From the NCBI GenBank assembly GCA_963848825.1, contig CAWKFA010000002.1, positions 620,001 through 684,000 of the forward strand: 64,000 nucleotides of DNA. Reading direction: 5' to 3'. This DNA comes from CAVVSQ01 sp963848825 (GTDB lineage: Bacteria > Planctomycetota > Planctomycetia > Gemmatales > Gemmataceae). The notes beneath the pieces were generated by a model. The model worked only from the letters and a program-made list of their open reading frames with translations, had not been told where the DNA came from and searched no databases. Shown piece after piece: positions 9,507-18,420 of the stretch (positions are counted from its first letter, which is position 1; every line of letters begins with the position of its first letter). Made by a program: the position numbers and the translations under genes.

Positions 9507-10136
9507 TTAGTCCCCGGTTTCCTTCGATTGGGGCACATTGCCGAAGCTGCGCCAGATGAACCAGGTGCCGATGCTGCGGAAGGGACGCCAGACTTCGCCG
9601 ATGCGCGTGAGGGTCACCTTGTCGGGTAGTTCCTTGAGGCCGTACTGGCGGCGGACGCCGGCGCGCAGGCCGTAGTCGAGGATGGGTAGTACGTCGAGAC
9701 GGCCCAGGGAGAAGATGAGGAACATCTCGGCGGTCCAGCGGCCGATGCCGCGCACGGGCAGTAGCGTTTCGATAACCTCCTCGTCGGTCATTGCCGGCAG
9801 TTTTTTTAAGGGCACTTCGCCGGAGAGGCACTTCTCGGCAAGGTCGCGCAAGGACCGTACCTTCATGGCGGACAGGCCCACGGTGCGGAGTTGGTCGTCG
9901 GTAAGTTTAAGGACGGCACGCGGCTTCAAGCCGGAGTGGCCCGCCGCTTTTATCAAGCGGCCGGCGATGGCCAGGGCGGCCTTGGTTGAAATCTGCTGGG
10001 AGATGATCGACCGGGCCAGCACGGCAAAGCCGTCCGGATTGTGCTGCAAAGTACAGGCGCCCACGTGCTTGATAAGTGCCTTGAGCACGTCGTCGCGGCG
10101 CGCCAGGTGTTTCTGGGCTTTGTGGTAGATGGTCAT
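9507..10136 (-). CDS. DNA-3-methyladenine glycosylase II (AlkA type)
   Basis: The 209-aa HhH-GPD protein should flip out alkylated purines and cut the N-glycosidic bond in base excision repair. The helix-hairpin-helix is LLPVRGIGRWTAEMFL (residues 125-140), and the catalytic Asp is expected at residue 154 in PILDYGLRAG. The segment ARSIISQQISTKAA (residues 41-54) is the usual family N-terminal signature. It lacks the iron-sulphur cluster cysteines of EndoIII/MutY and the extra N-terminal beta domain of E. coli AlkA, so it is the short, common bacterial form. It starts 13 bp downstream of the DUF2007-like gene and may be co-transcribed with it. Confidence 0.88.
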   Translation of the reverse strand: MTIYHKAQKHLARRDDVLKALIKHVGACTLQHNPDGFAVLARSIISQQISTKAALAIAGRLIKAAGHSGLKPRAVLKLTDDQLRTVGLSAMKVRSLRDLAEKCLSGEVPLKKLPAMTDEEVIETLLPVRGIGRWTAEMFLIFSLGRLDVLPILDYGLRAGVRRQYGLKELPDKVTLTRIGEVWRPFRSIGTWFIWRSFGNVPQSKETGD

Positions 10137-10149
10137 GGTGCGGCCTTCC

Positions 10150-11010
10150 CTACGGCAGGCGTAGCATGCGAATTTTGTCGTTGCCGAAGCGCAGGAACAT
10201 CTCCGCGGGCCTGAAGTCCGTTACCTCGTGCGCATAGGTCTTGCCCTGGCGCATGGGCAAGCCGTTAAGATGGCGCTCGCATTGCAGGAGCAAGCGCCCG
10301 TCCTTGAACGCCCATGCTCCCTTGCATTCGCTTTCGATGCTGCCGCTTTCACGATAGTGGAGGCGGCCGTCCTCCTTGAGCATCAGCCATAATCGGCATT
10401 CGGCCCGGTCGACGAGGCCCGCGCCTTCCCACGTACCGGCGAGGACCTCCGGATGCGGCAGCGCGCGCAGGTCGAGAGCCGGTTCGCGAGGAGTAAAGAT
10501 AAAGAAGGAGACCGTGGCGCAAGTGCCCAAAATGCCCAGCACCATGATCAGGGCACCAACCTTGGCATTGACGCGCGACTTGCCGGCCAGTCTGTCCCGG
10601 GTGCGGGCCACACGGATGAACAGCCACAGGGCATAGGCTTCCAGCGGAAAGAACAGCAGGCCGAAGACCGCCGCGCGATAAGCACGATTGGCGGTCTGCT
10701 CCCGTTCCGAAAGAACTTCCTCTTCATCGTCTTCGTCCTCAGCGGCCGTGCCGCCCACCGCGGTGGCTGCCGGCATATCCGGCCAGGGCCGGCGGTCCAA
10801 AAATGCCAGCGCATCCTCGGCATCGGTGGCGGCCACTTGCAGTTTGACACCGCCGAACGCGCCGGTCATGTGCCAGGCCATTGCCACCGCTTCTTCATCG
10901 GCCAGGTAAACGTCGATGCCGACCGCTTCGAGCTGATTTTTGAGGAAATGGGCCTCCGCCGCGGTGCGCGGGACGGCGACGGTTACCAGGTTGGCGGCGG
11001 AGTCGTCCAT
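10150..11010 (-). CDS. DUF2007-like membrane protein
   Basis: Residues ~8-75 (LVTVAVPRTAAEAHFLKNQL, then GGVKLQVAATDAEDALAFL) match the small ferredoxin-like DUF2007 putative signal-transducing fold. An acidic linker (AEDEDDEEEVL) and two membrane segments follow (AAVFGLLFFPLEAYALWLFI and KVGALIMVLGILGTCATVSF). The C-terminal ~90 residues form a beta-rich lipocalin-like domain (LAGTWEGAGLVDRAECRLWL). Such architecture fits a membrane sensor, but the ligand is unknown. Confidence 0.7.
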   Translation of the reverse strand: MDDSAANLVTVAVPRTAAEAHFLKNQLEAVGIDVYLADEEAVAMAWHMTGAFGGVKLQVAATDAEDALAFLDRRPWPDMPAATAVGGTAAEDEDDEEEVLSEREQTANRAYRAAVFGLLFFPLEAYALWLFIRVARTRDRLAGKSRVNAKVGALIMVLGILGTCATVSFFIFTPREPALDLRALPHPEVLAGTWEGAGLVDRAECRLWLMLKEDGRLHYRESGSIESECKGAWAFKDGRLLLQCERHLNGLPMRQGKTYAHEVTDFRPAEMFLRFGNDKIRMLRLP

Positions 11011-11016
11011 GAAGTT

Positions 11017-12250
11017 TTAGTTTATGGGAGACGGGATTTTATACACCATGTAGCCGATGCGCCACAGGGCGCCGAAGAAGGTGCGCGCGAAGTCAACCGC
11101 GCCGGGAACGGCGGCGATGCCCGCATTTTGCATGCAGGCGCGAATGCTGCGTTGCGTGTCGATTTGCACGAACAGAGCGGTCTGCCAGTTGTCCAGGTAG
11201 ATAGGCGGAAAGGGAGGCCGGGCGATGCCCGCCGGCTGCCCGCGCAGGGGATCGGGACGAATCTGTTCGGTCACGCGCGGCACCGGCACGTAATCGAGAA
11301 AAGTGTCGCCTTCGAAGTGAATCCGGTAGTGCGCCGGATTGCGGTCGCGGCGGCATACATAAAAGAAATGCAGCGATAGAAAGCCATGGATGAGTTCCAT
11401 CGCTTGCCAGAGCGCGGGGCCCTGGAGCTTCTTGATCGAGGCATGGAACGGATGATTGGCGGGCACCTGGCCATCGGGATAATAGAGACTGTTTTCGTCC
11501 CAGCCCTGAAAGGCCAGGCCGGCCTGTTCGACCAGGCCGAGACAATCGGCGACGGTATAAGGCCGATCGCGGCGATGCAAAAATGTGTCCACCAGGCCCG
11601 GCGCCGAATTCAAATCGAGCGCCAGAGCGCAGGTAGCGCTGCACCGGATGGTTGGGGCCCAGGACATTCAATGCATCTTTGACTACTTGCACGCCCTCGT
11701 CGGTCTGCTCGACGCCCAGCGTGCGAAAAAGGTCCTGCAGCATGTAGACGCCTTGCCGGCCATAAGGGGCATAGACCATGAGGGCGCATACCCCCTCCGG
11801 CCGGAGGACGCTTCCCAGCGCCCGCAGGCCACGCGGCGGGTCGGCGAGATGATGAAGAACCCCTTGCGAGGCGATAAAGTCAAAGTTTTTACCCAGGGAC
11901 ATGACATCCTCGACCGGGCATTGGTACAGTTCGAGGTTGCCCAGTGAATGCCGCTGTTTCAAGTAGTTTTCATGGCCCAGGCTGGCCGCGCTCACGTCGA
12001 TGCCCACCACGCGGGCGCGAGGATAAAGGTAGGCATAGCAGGCCGCCGCCATGGTGCCGCAGCCGGCCACGAGGATGTCGAGGTCATCGCGATAGGGTTG
12101 AGTCGGCCAATAGGCCCAGTAGAGGTCTTTCAGGTCTTTGTAGCGAGACTCCGGGGCCTGAAAAGGCTCTGCCATCACGTCGAGGAGAGGTTCGGGGTAG
12201 CTCCATTTTTCATATTGCGCGGCTACGGGATCGCTGAAAGTGTGCTTCAC
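11017..12250 (-). CDS. class I SAM-dependent methyltransferase, one frame break
   Basis: The N-terminal half holds the SAM-binding Rossmann motifs: DILVAGCGTMAAACYAY (motif I, GCGT variant), VVGIDVSAASL (acidic end of beta 2), and FDFIASQGVLHHLADP with the Methyltransf_11/25-type GVLHHL. It then continues with LRPEGVCALMVYAPYGRQGV. The frame breaks near 11620, and the remaining ~200 residues continue in the next frame (LDLNSAPGLVDTFLHRRDRP to YMVYKIPSPIN). The second half is a partner domain seen in planctomycete and cyanobacterial tetratricopeptide-linked methyltransferases. The substrate is unknown. Confidence 0.8.
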
Positions 12251-12317
12251 GGAAGGGCCCTTTTTGGAGTAGTTTACTCCATGCCGTCGGCAGGAACAAG
12301 CCGCCCGAACTCAAGGG

Positions 12318-13893
12318 TGTTGTATTGCATTAGAAATGTCCGCTTTTAACGCAATAGAAATGTCCGCTTTTTTGCTGGAGATAGAAAATCCTTTTTGCCG
12401 TTGGCAAGGAGGATCTAATGAACTCCAGCGAGGAAAGCGATCGAATCGAGATGAATCGTCAAGAACGGGATCGGCTGAAGGTGTTATATGGCGTGATTCA
12501 AAAAGAGCGGTCGCAAAAGGAGGCGGCACGGCTGTTGCGGCTGACTACCCGTCAAGTACGTCGGCTGATGCGACGATGGGAAGCATCAGGCGATCAGGGT
12601 TTAATTCATCGGCTGCGTGGTCGGGCTTCGAACCGACGGTTAGCGACTGAATTGCGACAGAAGGTCTTGGCGGAGTATCAATGTTGCTACCAGGGATTTG
12701 GCCCCACTTTGGCAAGCGAGAAGCTGGCGGAGCAGGGATTGCATGTCTCGCCTGACACCTTGCGGCGTTGGCTGATGGCAGCAGACCTGTGGCTGGGGAA
12801 GCGTAAACGCGAGAAGCATCGGCAGCGACGGCCGCGGCGTGAATGCTTTGGCGAGCTGGTGCAGATGGATACGTCGATTCACGACTGGTTGGAGAGCCGA
12901 GGCGAGACGATGGTACTGGTGGCCATGATCGATGATGCTACGGGACGGGTGCTGGCGGGATTCTATCGGGGAGAAACCGTGATTGCTCACTTCGACCTGT
13001 TGGGTCGTTGGCTGAAAAGGAATGGACGACCGCTGGCGTTATATACCGACCGAGACAGCATCTACGAGGTCGCCAGCAAAGGACGTCCGGATCCGGCGGG
13101 GACCACACAATTCGGTCGGGCCTTGAATGAGTTGGCGATTGAGCGGATCCCGGCTTATAGTCCTCAGGCCAAGGGCCGGGTGGAGCGGTTTTTCGGCACA
13201 GCCCAAGATCGCTGGGTGAAGGAACTACGTCTGTTAGGGATCACGACCATGGCTCAGGCCAACAAGGTGCTCCGTCAGAAGCTGCTACCAGAGTTTAACC
13301 GCCGCTTCACGGTAGCAGCGGCTCGAAGCCGCGATGCCCATCGCGATCTGGGCCCAGAGCATTGTTTGCCGCGAATTTTGAGCGTGCAGGATGTCCGTAG
13401 CGTGGCCAACGATTACACCGTGCGTTTCCGCAATCGCTGCTACCAACTCCATCCGCCGGCCTGGCCGGGCCTGCGCCGCGGCAAGGTGGTGCTGGAGCAA
13501 CGCATGGACGGCAAGCTACTGATCCGCTTTGGCGAGCGTTATCTGGCCTTCCACGAGATTTTGCCGAAAAATGGCGCTGCGAAAAATGGGGTTGTGCCGA
13601 ACAAGGAAGTATCCGCGTGGGACGCAGCCCTGGGGGGCTCTGCCCCCCAGACCCCCCGGAGTTTCGCGCATTTGCGGCCGACGCCTGTGGCAAAAAACAG
13701 GGACCGGACCGAAGTCCGGTCCCCAGGCGTACAGCCGACCGTTCGGCGCTCGGGTCGCACTCCTGCGGAGCCCTGTCCTCCGAACGGCAAGGCGAAGAAT
13801 AAGGGAAGTAAACTGTGTCGTCCAGCCAAGAATCACCCTTGGCGGACACTTCTATTGCGTCCAAAATGAGGACATTTCTACTGCGTTTTGACA
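12318..13893 (+). mobile_element. ISNCY/IS1202-type insertion sequence, 1576 bp
   Basis: Both ends carry imperfect ~30-bp inverted repeats containing GCA(T/G)TAGAAATGTCC, and each end holds two tandem copies of that box (left 12328-12375; right 13845-13893), probably the transposase binding sites. The element is flanked by a 15-bp direct repeat, gcccgaactcaaggg, at 12303-12317 and 13894-13908. A long target duplication is typical of the ISTde1-like branch of this family. It landed exactly at the stop codon of the last gene of the ubiquitin-like operon, which was left readable. Confidence 0.9.
12418..13869 (+). CDS. ISNCY/IS1202-family transposase
   Basis: The 483-aa product starts behind an AGGAGG site. 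It begins with a helix-turn-helix (QKEAARLLRLTTRQVRRLM), then an rve-type DDE core: LVQMDTSIHDWL, LALYTDRDSIYEV and SPQAKGRVERFFGTAQDRW. The C-terminus ends NHPWRTLLLRPK, resembling the HPWR tail of this family. Residues ~400-470 are a low-complexity insertion made of several DNA hairpins that keep the frame. Apart from that the gene is intact, in contrast to the ISL3 element. Confidence 0.9.
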   Translation: MNSSEESDRIEMNRQERDRLKVLYGVIQKERSQKEAARLLRLTTRQVRRLMRRWEASGDQGLIHRLRGRASNRRLATELRQKVLAEYQCCYQGFGPTLASEKLAEQGLHVSPDTLRRWLMAADLWLGKRKREKHRQRRPRRECFGELVQMDTSIHDWLESRGETMVLVAMIDDATGRVLAGFYRGETVIAHFDLLGRWLKRNGRPLALYTDRDSIYEVASKGRPDPAGTTQFGRALNELAIERIPAYSPQAKGRVERFFGTAQDRWVKELRLLGITTMAQANKVLRQKLLPEFNRRFTVAAARSRDAHRDLGPEHCLPRILSVQDVRSVANDYTVRFRNRCYQLHPPAWPGLRRGKVVLEQRMDGKLLIRFGERYLAFHEILPKNGAAKNGVVPNKEVSAWDAALGGSAPQTPRSFAHLRPTPVAKNRDRTEVRSPGVQPTVRRSGRTPAEPCPPNGKAKNKGSKLCRPAKNHPWRTLLLRPK

Positions 13894-13901
13894 GCCCGAA
13901 C

Positions 13902-15084
13902 TCAAGGGCCGAGTAGTTTCCCCAGTCGGCCCTGAAGTTGCTCTTCCGCATTGGCCGACCATTCGAAAGTAGGCGGCGCGACGAAGCCGCCTTCCTGATT
14001 GAAAGTAGCGGTGGGCACCGCTTCGGGCGCGAGACAGCCCAGCACGGTGCGCCCACAGCGTAGCTCAAACTTTTTTACTTTGCCCATCTCGCCAACATCG
14101 AGGGTCCCCGGCACAAAGGGACATGGTCCATCCGTGAGGAGGAGGTCTTGTTCCTGCACAAGCGGCGCGTCCCCTGCCGCCTTGCCATGCGTGCGAACCT
14201 GGAGCGTGCACCGGCCCACCATGCCCTCTTCACTGCTGCACACCACGAAACAGGGGCCGGCGCGTACGAAGCCCTTTAGATCGGGCAGATATTTCTCGAC
14301 CTTGAGCGCGCCCCTCTTCGTCTGCAGCACAAAGCGGGTGGACGTCACGCGCAGCGAACGCAGGAACTGTTTTTCCGAAATGGCCCGCACCGAATGCGTC
14401 GCGACCGGCGTCTCCGCCAGAAACCAGGTGATCCGCCAGGTACCCAGGCGTTTTGGCTTGGGCGGGACCACGGTGACCAGGGCCTGGCGCACTTGCAACT
14501 TGCGCTGCTGGGCAAAACAGCAGCGACAAAAGGGGGCCCGCCTTCCTCACGACAGACTTCCACGCGTAGTCCAAGATCGAGAATCGGGAGCAGGCTGGTT
14601 GGGCTCCGCAGCACACTGGATATCATCAAACCCTGGCATTGCGTGGCCACATACGTTTGCGCCGCGACGGTATGCTCGCCAAGGCGTATGCCTGCCGTGG
14701 GTAAGGTCAGTGAGAACTTGCGCAGGAATTCCGCCTCGCCAAGGACCGGTAACGTCGATTGGCCCAACGAGCGGCCGCGCCAGACCAGGTCGACTGCCGT
14801 GGATTTGCCTGGCACCGGGAGGCGGAACTCGAACTCCATTGTGCCAGAGTCTTCATCCGGCCGTTGACAAACGGGAAGCATGGTCTCCGCGCCGACGCGT
14901 AATTCAAAATCTCCGCGCGGGCAGGGCGCCTTGGGCGGATATTCCAGCACGGCGGTCACGATGGCACATTCGGCACCCAGGGAATGGGCTCGCCGTCGAG
15001 ACGTACGCCCGCTTTCTCAAAACCAAAACCCACCCTCTCCAGACGAGGAATGCCGCCACGAAACAGGTTCCACAAGTCGCGCAT
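13902..15084 (-). CDS. beta-rich protein ending the ubiquitin-like operon, two frame breaks
   Basis: The likely start at 15084 gives MRDLWNLFRGGIPRLERVGF. A first frame break near 14965 joins it to TAVLEYPPKAPCPRGDFELR, and a second near 14500 joins to LQVRQALVTVVPPKPKRLGT. The ~390-aa total is dominated by beta strands, with no signal peptide or catalytic motif. It begins 42 bp after the E1 gene on the same strand and is most simply the fifth operon member. It could be a target, adaptor or a modifier-related subunit. I do not recognise the family. Its stop lies inside the 15-bp duplication of the neighbouring IS. Confidence 0.7.
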
Positions 15085-15125
15085 GAGATTAACTCAAATA
15101 AGCCGCCAGCGGCGCATGTCTGAGA

Positions 15126-15986
15126 CTACGGACGATTGATGCGCGCGAGGGCGTCGTCGAGCGCGGCGTCCAGGTTCTCGGGAGCGCTGGCAGAGCCGCA
15201 CAACAAGCACGCCGGCGCGCGCTCGATCTTGAAACGAAACGGACGAAACTGTTCCGTAAACACGTCGGGGACCTTTTCCAGCGAAAGGAGCATGCTCGTG
15301 AAGCCTGGCTGATAGGCGCCAGGATCGGCGAGCAACTGCAACGTCACGAGGGCATGGAGAGCGGCAATGACGCCGATGGCTGCCTTGCTCGCGGGCACTC
15401 TGACCTCCGGCACGGCGCCGCCGGGTTGAGAATAGTCGGGAGCAGCGGGTTTCTCGACGACGACCGCGCGTTGCAAGTGGCTGGCGACGCAGCCATAACA
15501 TGGTCCACCCGGCACAAACCAATGAACGAACCCACCGATGCCGCCGCTGAGCACTTCGCCCAGGGTCCAGGGCACCCGGTGGCGGCGCATGAGAGCGTCC
15601 CAGTGGATTTTGGCCTGCTCATTGTCGGCGGCACAGATACCGAGGGTGGCCTCGGCAGCCGCCGCTTCGATGGCCGGAGCCGCCGCTGCGGCGCAGAGGT
15701 CTACTTCCAAAGTTACGATGTCCAGCTCGGGCCGGCGCTCCAGGAGCCAGTCCCGGGCAAGCAGGGCCTTTTTTTGGCCAACGGCCGACCTTGGAAATAA
15801 ATGGCGCTCGACGTTGTGGGGCTTATAAACATCGGGTTCGACGAGAGTCAGGCGCGTAATGCGTGGATCACGGCAAACCATGTCCAGCACGGGCATGCCG
15901 CCGCTGCCGGCGCCGACCTGAAGCAAATGGGCCACGGCAATCTCACCTTGTGCCACCCGCGTTATCTGGCCTCGGGGAGGGGCCAT
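15126..15986 (-). CDS. E1-like ThiF-family adenylyltransferase
   Basis: E1-like proteins adenylate the C-terminus of a ubiquitin-like protein. The nucleotide loop is LLQVGAGSGGMPVLDMV (residues ~21-37), followed by ITRLTLVEPDVYKPHNVERH, where the acidic residue and N..R match ThiF/MoeB. Two cysteine pairs, CYGC and CLLC, fit the structural zinc site. I chose the ATG at 15986, which overlaps the E2 gene by 25 bp, because it leaves the Rossmann fold intact; an upstream ATG at 16031 is possible. The length of 286 aa fits short prokaryotic E1s rather than eukaryotic ones. Confidence 0.87.
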   Translation of the reverse strand: MAPPRGQITRVAQGEIAVAHLLQVGAGSGGMPVLDMVCRDPRITRLTLVEPDVYKPHNVERHLFPRSAVGQKKALLARDWLLERRPELDIVTLEVDLCAAAAAPAIEAAAAEATLGICAADNEQAKIHWDALMRRHRVPWTLGEVLSGGIGGFVHWFVPGGPCYGCVASHLQRAVVVEKPAAPDYSQPGGAVPEVRVPASKAAIGVIAALHALVTLQLLADPGAYQPGFTSMLLSLEKVPDVFTEQFRPFRFKIERAPACLLCGSASAPENLDAALDDALARINRP

Positions 15987-16386
15987 TCTCCGGTCGCGTA
16001 CCAGACCTCGTAGCAGGCCAACCAGCGCCACGCAGCCTGGATCGCAAACACGCAGGTGAACCGCGACGGGTCCCAGCGGCTGGTCCGCGCGTGCTCCCCT
16101 GGCGCCATAAACAGAGTGTCTGCCCCTCGAGAATGTGCGGACACGGCCTTAGTTGCGTGAGCACACGCGTATCGGGGGCGACGGCGGGATAGCTCGATAG
16201 CAACCGCGTTTCCAGCTCATAGCCGTTGTGCATGGGCTTGAGCCGATAGGACAAACACAGGCCGTTGCCCTGCCGCGCGATGCGGATCTTGTACTCCGCG
16301 GCGCGGGGTTCGTTATAGCGCTCGATGACCGGGACTTCCACGGTCAACAAACGTTGCTTGCCAGTATCGCTGTCGAGAAAGCCCAT
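15962..16386 (-). CDS. E2-like ubiquitin-conjugating protein, one frame break
   Basis: E2 proteins carry the modifier on a thioester cysteine. The UBC-like core shows EYKIRIARQGNGLCLSYRLK, SSYPAVAPDTRVL, then CPHILEGQTLCLW, where the Cys of TLCLW is the expected catalytic residue. One base appears to be missing near 16107. The next frame gives PGEHARTSRWDPSR and the hallmark prokaryotic E2 tail WLACYEVWYATGEWPLPEA. The gene starts two bases after the stop of the 60-aa ORF and overlaps the E1 start, so translation is probably coupled. Confidence 0.85.
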
Positions 16387-16388
16387 GA

Positions 16389-16571
16389 TTAATAATGGCA
16401 GGGCACCGACTTGATCGCGGAAATGACTTCGTCATCCGTGACCTCGTCGGCAGTGCCCGCGAAACTCGTATCGCGCTGGTCCATGAGGATCGCGCGGTCA
16501 CTATCGGCATTGCCGCGCAAGGCGCTGATCAAGGTGCGACGCTCGGCGTCGTTAAGTGGTCGGAAATCCAT
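16389..16571 (-). CDS. 60-aa protein at the modifier position of the ubiquitin-like operon
   Basis: A small acidic protein (start MDFRPLNDAERRTLISAL) lies 18 bp after the JAMM gene and two bases before the E2 gene, with a strong AGGAAGGGG ribosome site. Helices are predicted at both ends, and the centre is Asp/Thr-rich. It ends AIKSVPCHY, not Gly-Gly, so it does not look like a mature ubiquitin fold, although the JAMM protease could trim it. It may be a diverged modifier, an adaptor or a regulator. No family was recognised. Confidence 0.65.
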   Translation of the reverse strand: MDFRPLNDAERRTLISALRGNADSDRAILMDQRDTSFAGTADEVTDDEVISAIKSVPCHY

Positions 16572-16589
16572 GCGAACACCCCTTCCTGT

Positions 16590-17563
16590 TTAGGTTTTAA
16601 CCGGTCCCTGTTTTTCTAGCACCTGCAAACCCGCCAACTCAGCCAAAATCATCGAAACCGCTCGATCCACTCGATCTTCCTCGGGATCGACCGCGCTGAC
16701 CAGGCCCTGCCGCTGCACGATATCGCGCACTTCGGAGCGTTCCAGAATGACACGCAAAAAATCTCCCGGGTCGGCCAGCGGCACCCGTGCCACGAGGCTG
16801 GCACGCTCCGTGGCGGGCGGCACCTCGAAAGTAACGCCTGCTTGTTGCCGATAGAGGCAATCGAGTGCTTCGGCGTGCGCCTCAATGAGGTCCCAAACCG
16901 GGTGCAATGGCCTGGCCAAATCGGGCCCCAGGACAATTTCAATCGGCAGTTTGCGATAGCGTGGCTCGCCCTTGGCCAGGGCGTACCAGGAAAAGCTCAA
17001 ATCGCCCAGGACCTCGCGATGCGTCTCCTGGCGCTCCGCCTGCGTCATGGCCCCTACATCGGCAGTGCCGATGCCGAAAACGCCATCGCCGCCGCGTAAC
17101 TGGGCGACCCACGGGCTGTCTCCCTGGTAATCGCCATCGCTTGGCTGGCGCAGGCTGCCGGGATGGGTATGTACGACGCCGACGAGCGCCAGGCCCCGGT
17201 CCCACTGGCGAACGATGCGGCTGCCCAAAGCCTGTCCACTACTATTGAAACGAACGTGGGCAACGCCGGCATCCGATTCGCGCCTGCGGGCAGCGTGGCC
17301 CGCACCACAACTTCATTTTCTTCACGCACGCCCAGCAACACCCAGCCGATTTCCTCTTCGCCCCGACGCGAGCCCCGATGATTGGCATAATCCTCGAAGA
17401 GCGTCCGGCACACCTGGTCGGTAAGGCGCACGCGTTCGAGGCGACGATAAACCTTGCCTGGAGAGGCCGGCGGCAACTTCGGAGCGTGTGGGTGGGCGCC
17501 AAAAAGGGCGCGACCCAGACGATCGAGCCAACGGCGTGCGGAATTTACCAGCCCCTGTAACAT
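16590..17563 (-). CDS. JAB/JAMM-domain metalloprotease, one frame break
   Basis: JAMM enzymes cleave ubiquitin-like proteins with Zn2+. The catalytic Glu is in RGEEEIGWVLLG (about residue 72), and the metal motif is HTHPGSLRQPSDGD, a perfect H-x-H-x7-S-x2-D. The frame breaks near 17210 between the two. Upstream is a short helical N-terminus (MLQGLVNSARRWLDRLG); downstream is ~150 residues of operon-specific extension. The ATG at 17563 has a GGAGGAG site. This is the first gene of a tight minus-strand operon with the 60-aa ORF, E2, E1 and a beta-rich protein. Confidence 0.86.
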
Positions 17564-17724
17564 GCTGCTCCTCCGCGGAGGCCTGGTTCCGGCAAGTAGC
17601 AGCCTCCCTGCGTCCCCGCCGCCAAAACAACCCCATCATACCGGCGGCCCCGAAAACTGTCAAAGTAGATGTAGGAGGAAAGGTGAGCGCGGAATCAAGA
17701 TCACGAACTAGCCAAGAGCGGCAA

Positions 17725-18366
17725 CTACTTTTGAAAGCATAAATGGCGGGCAATCGCGGGCGGCACGTTGCAATAGACGGCCTCTTCCCCAATCTGCGCC
17801 GACGAAGCTGGTTATCCAAGAACGAGCTGAGGGCCTGCAAGCGTTCCCTTTCCGAGCGCACGACAAAAGGCGTTTTCAGGGCGCGGATCGCGAGATACTC
17901 GAAATAAGAAAGGGTGCCGGCAGGCTTTAGCAGAGCGCTCGTAGCTGAGGAATATCTCCTTGACCAGATCGACGGAAAAGTTGTTGAGCGGCAAGCCAGA
18001 GATCATGAAGTCATACGCGTGCACCCCGGCGACTTCTTGCAGCGGCGCGTGAATCAGGCGCGCTTGCCCACGGCACGCGCGAAAAGCCGGTTCCTCGGCG
18101 AAACGCCGCTCCAGAACCGCCACGAACTGGGCGTTGATTTCCACGATATCGAGAAGATCGCCGGGCCGCAAAGCTCGAAGGATCGCCGCCGTGACCGCAC
18201 CTGTCCCGGGACCCACCTCGAGAATACGGCGCGGTCCCCTGGCGTGCCGCATGGGCCTGGTCAACGCCCGTCCCAGCGCGCGACTGCTCGGCAAGATGGA
18301 CCCGGTCGTGTGGTATTGCTGGCGGAACTGCCCAAAGAACTCGCGACATTCGGTCAAGTAACGCAT
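17725..18366 (-). CDS. phospholipid N-methyltransferase-like SAM enzyme, two frame breaks
   Basis: The start MRYLTECREFFGQF and SILPSSRALGRALTRPM resemble the PmtA/rRNA-adenine-dimethylase-like group. Motif I is ILEVGPGTGAVTAAIL, and motif IV-like is YDFMISGLPLNNFS. Near 17935 the frame shifts to LLKPAGTLSYFEYLAIRALK, and near 17790 it shifts again to IGEEAVYCNVPPAIARHL, CFQK, stop, which is the usual C-terminus of this group. It would methylate phosphatidylethanolamine or a related lipid at the membrane face. Separated from the JAMM gene by 160 bp, it is probably its own unit. Confidence 0.75.
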
Positions 18367-18420
18367 GCGGGCAGGATAGGGTTTTTATAGCCGGCGAGCA
18401 ACCGACGGCGGTCTGTCAAT

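Noticed and set aside
13902..14959. Two separate genes in the last operon member
   Set aside because: The two frames join without gap into one beta-rich protein, and the second part has no ribosome site.
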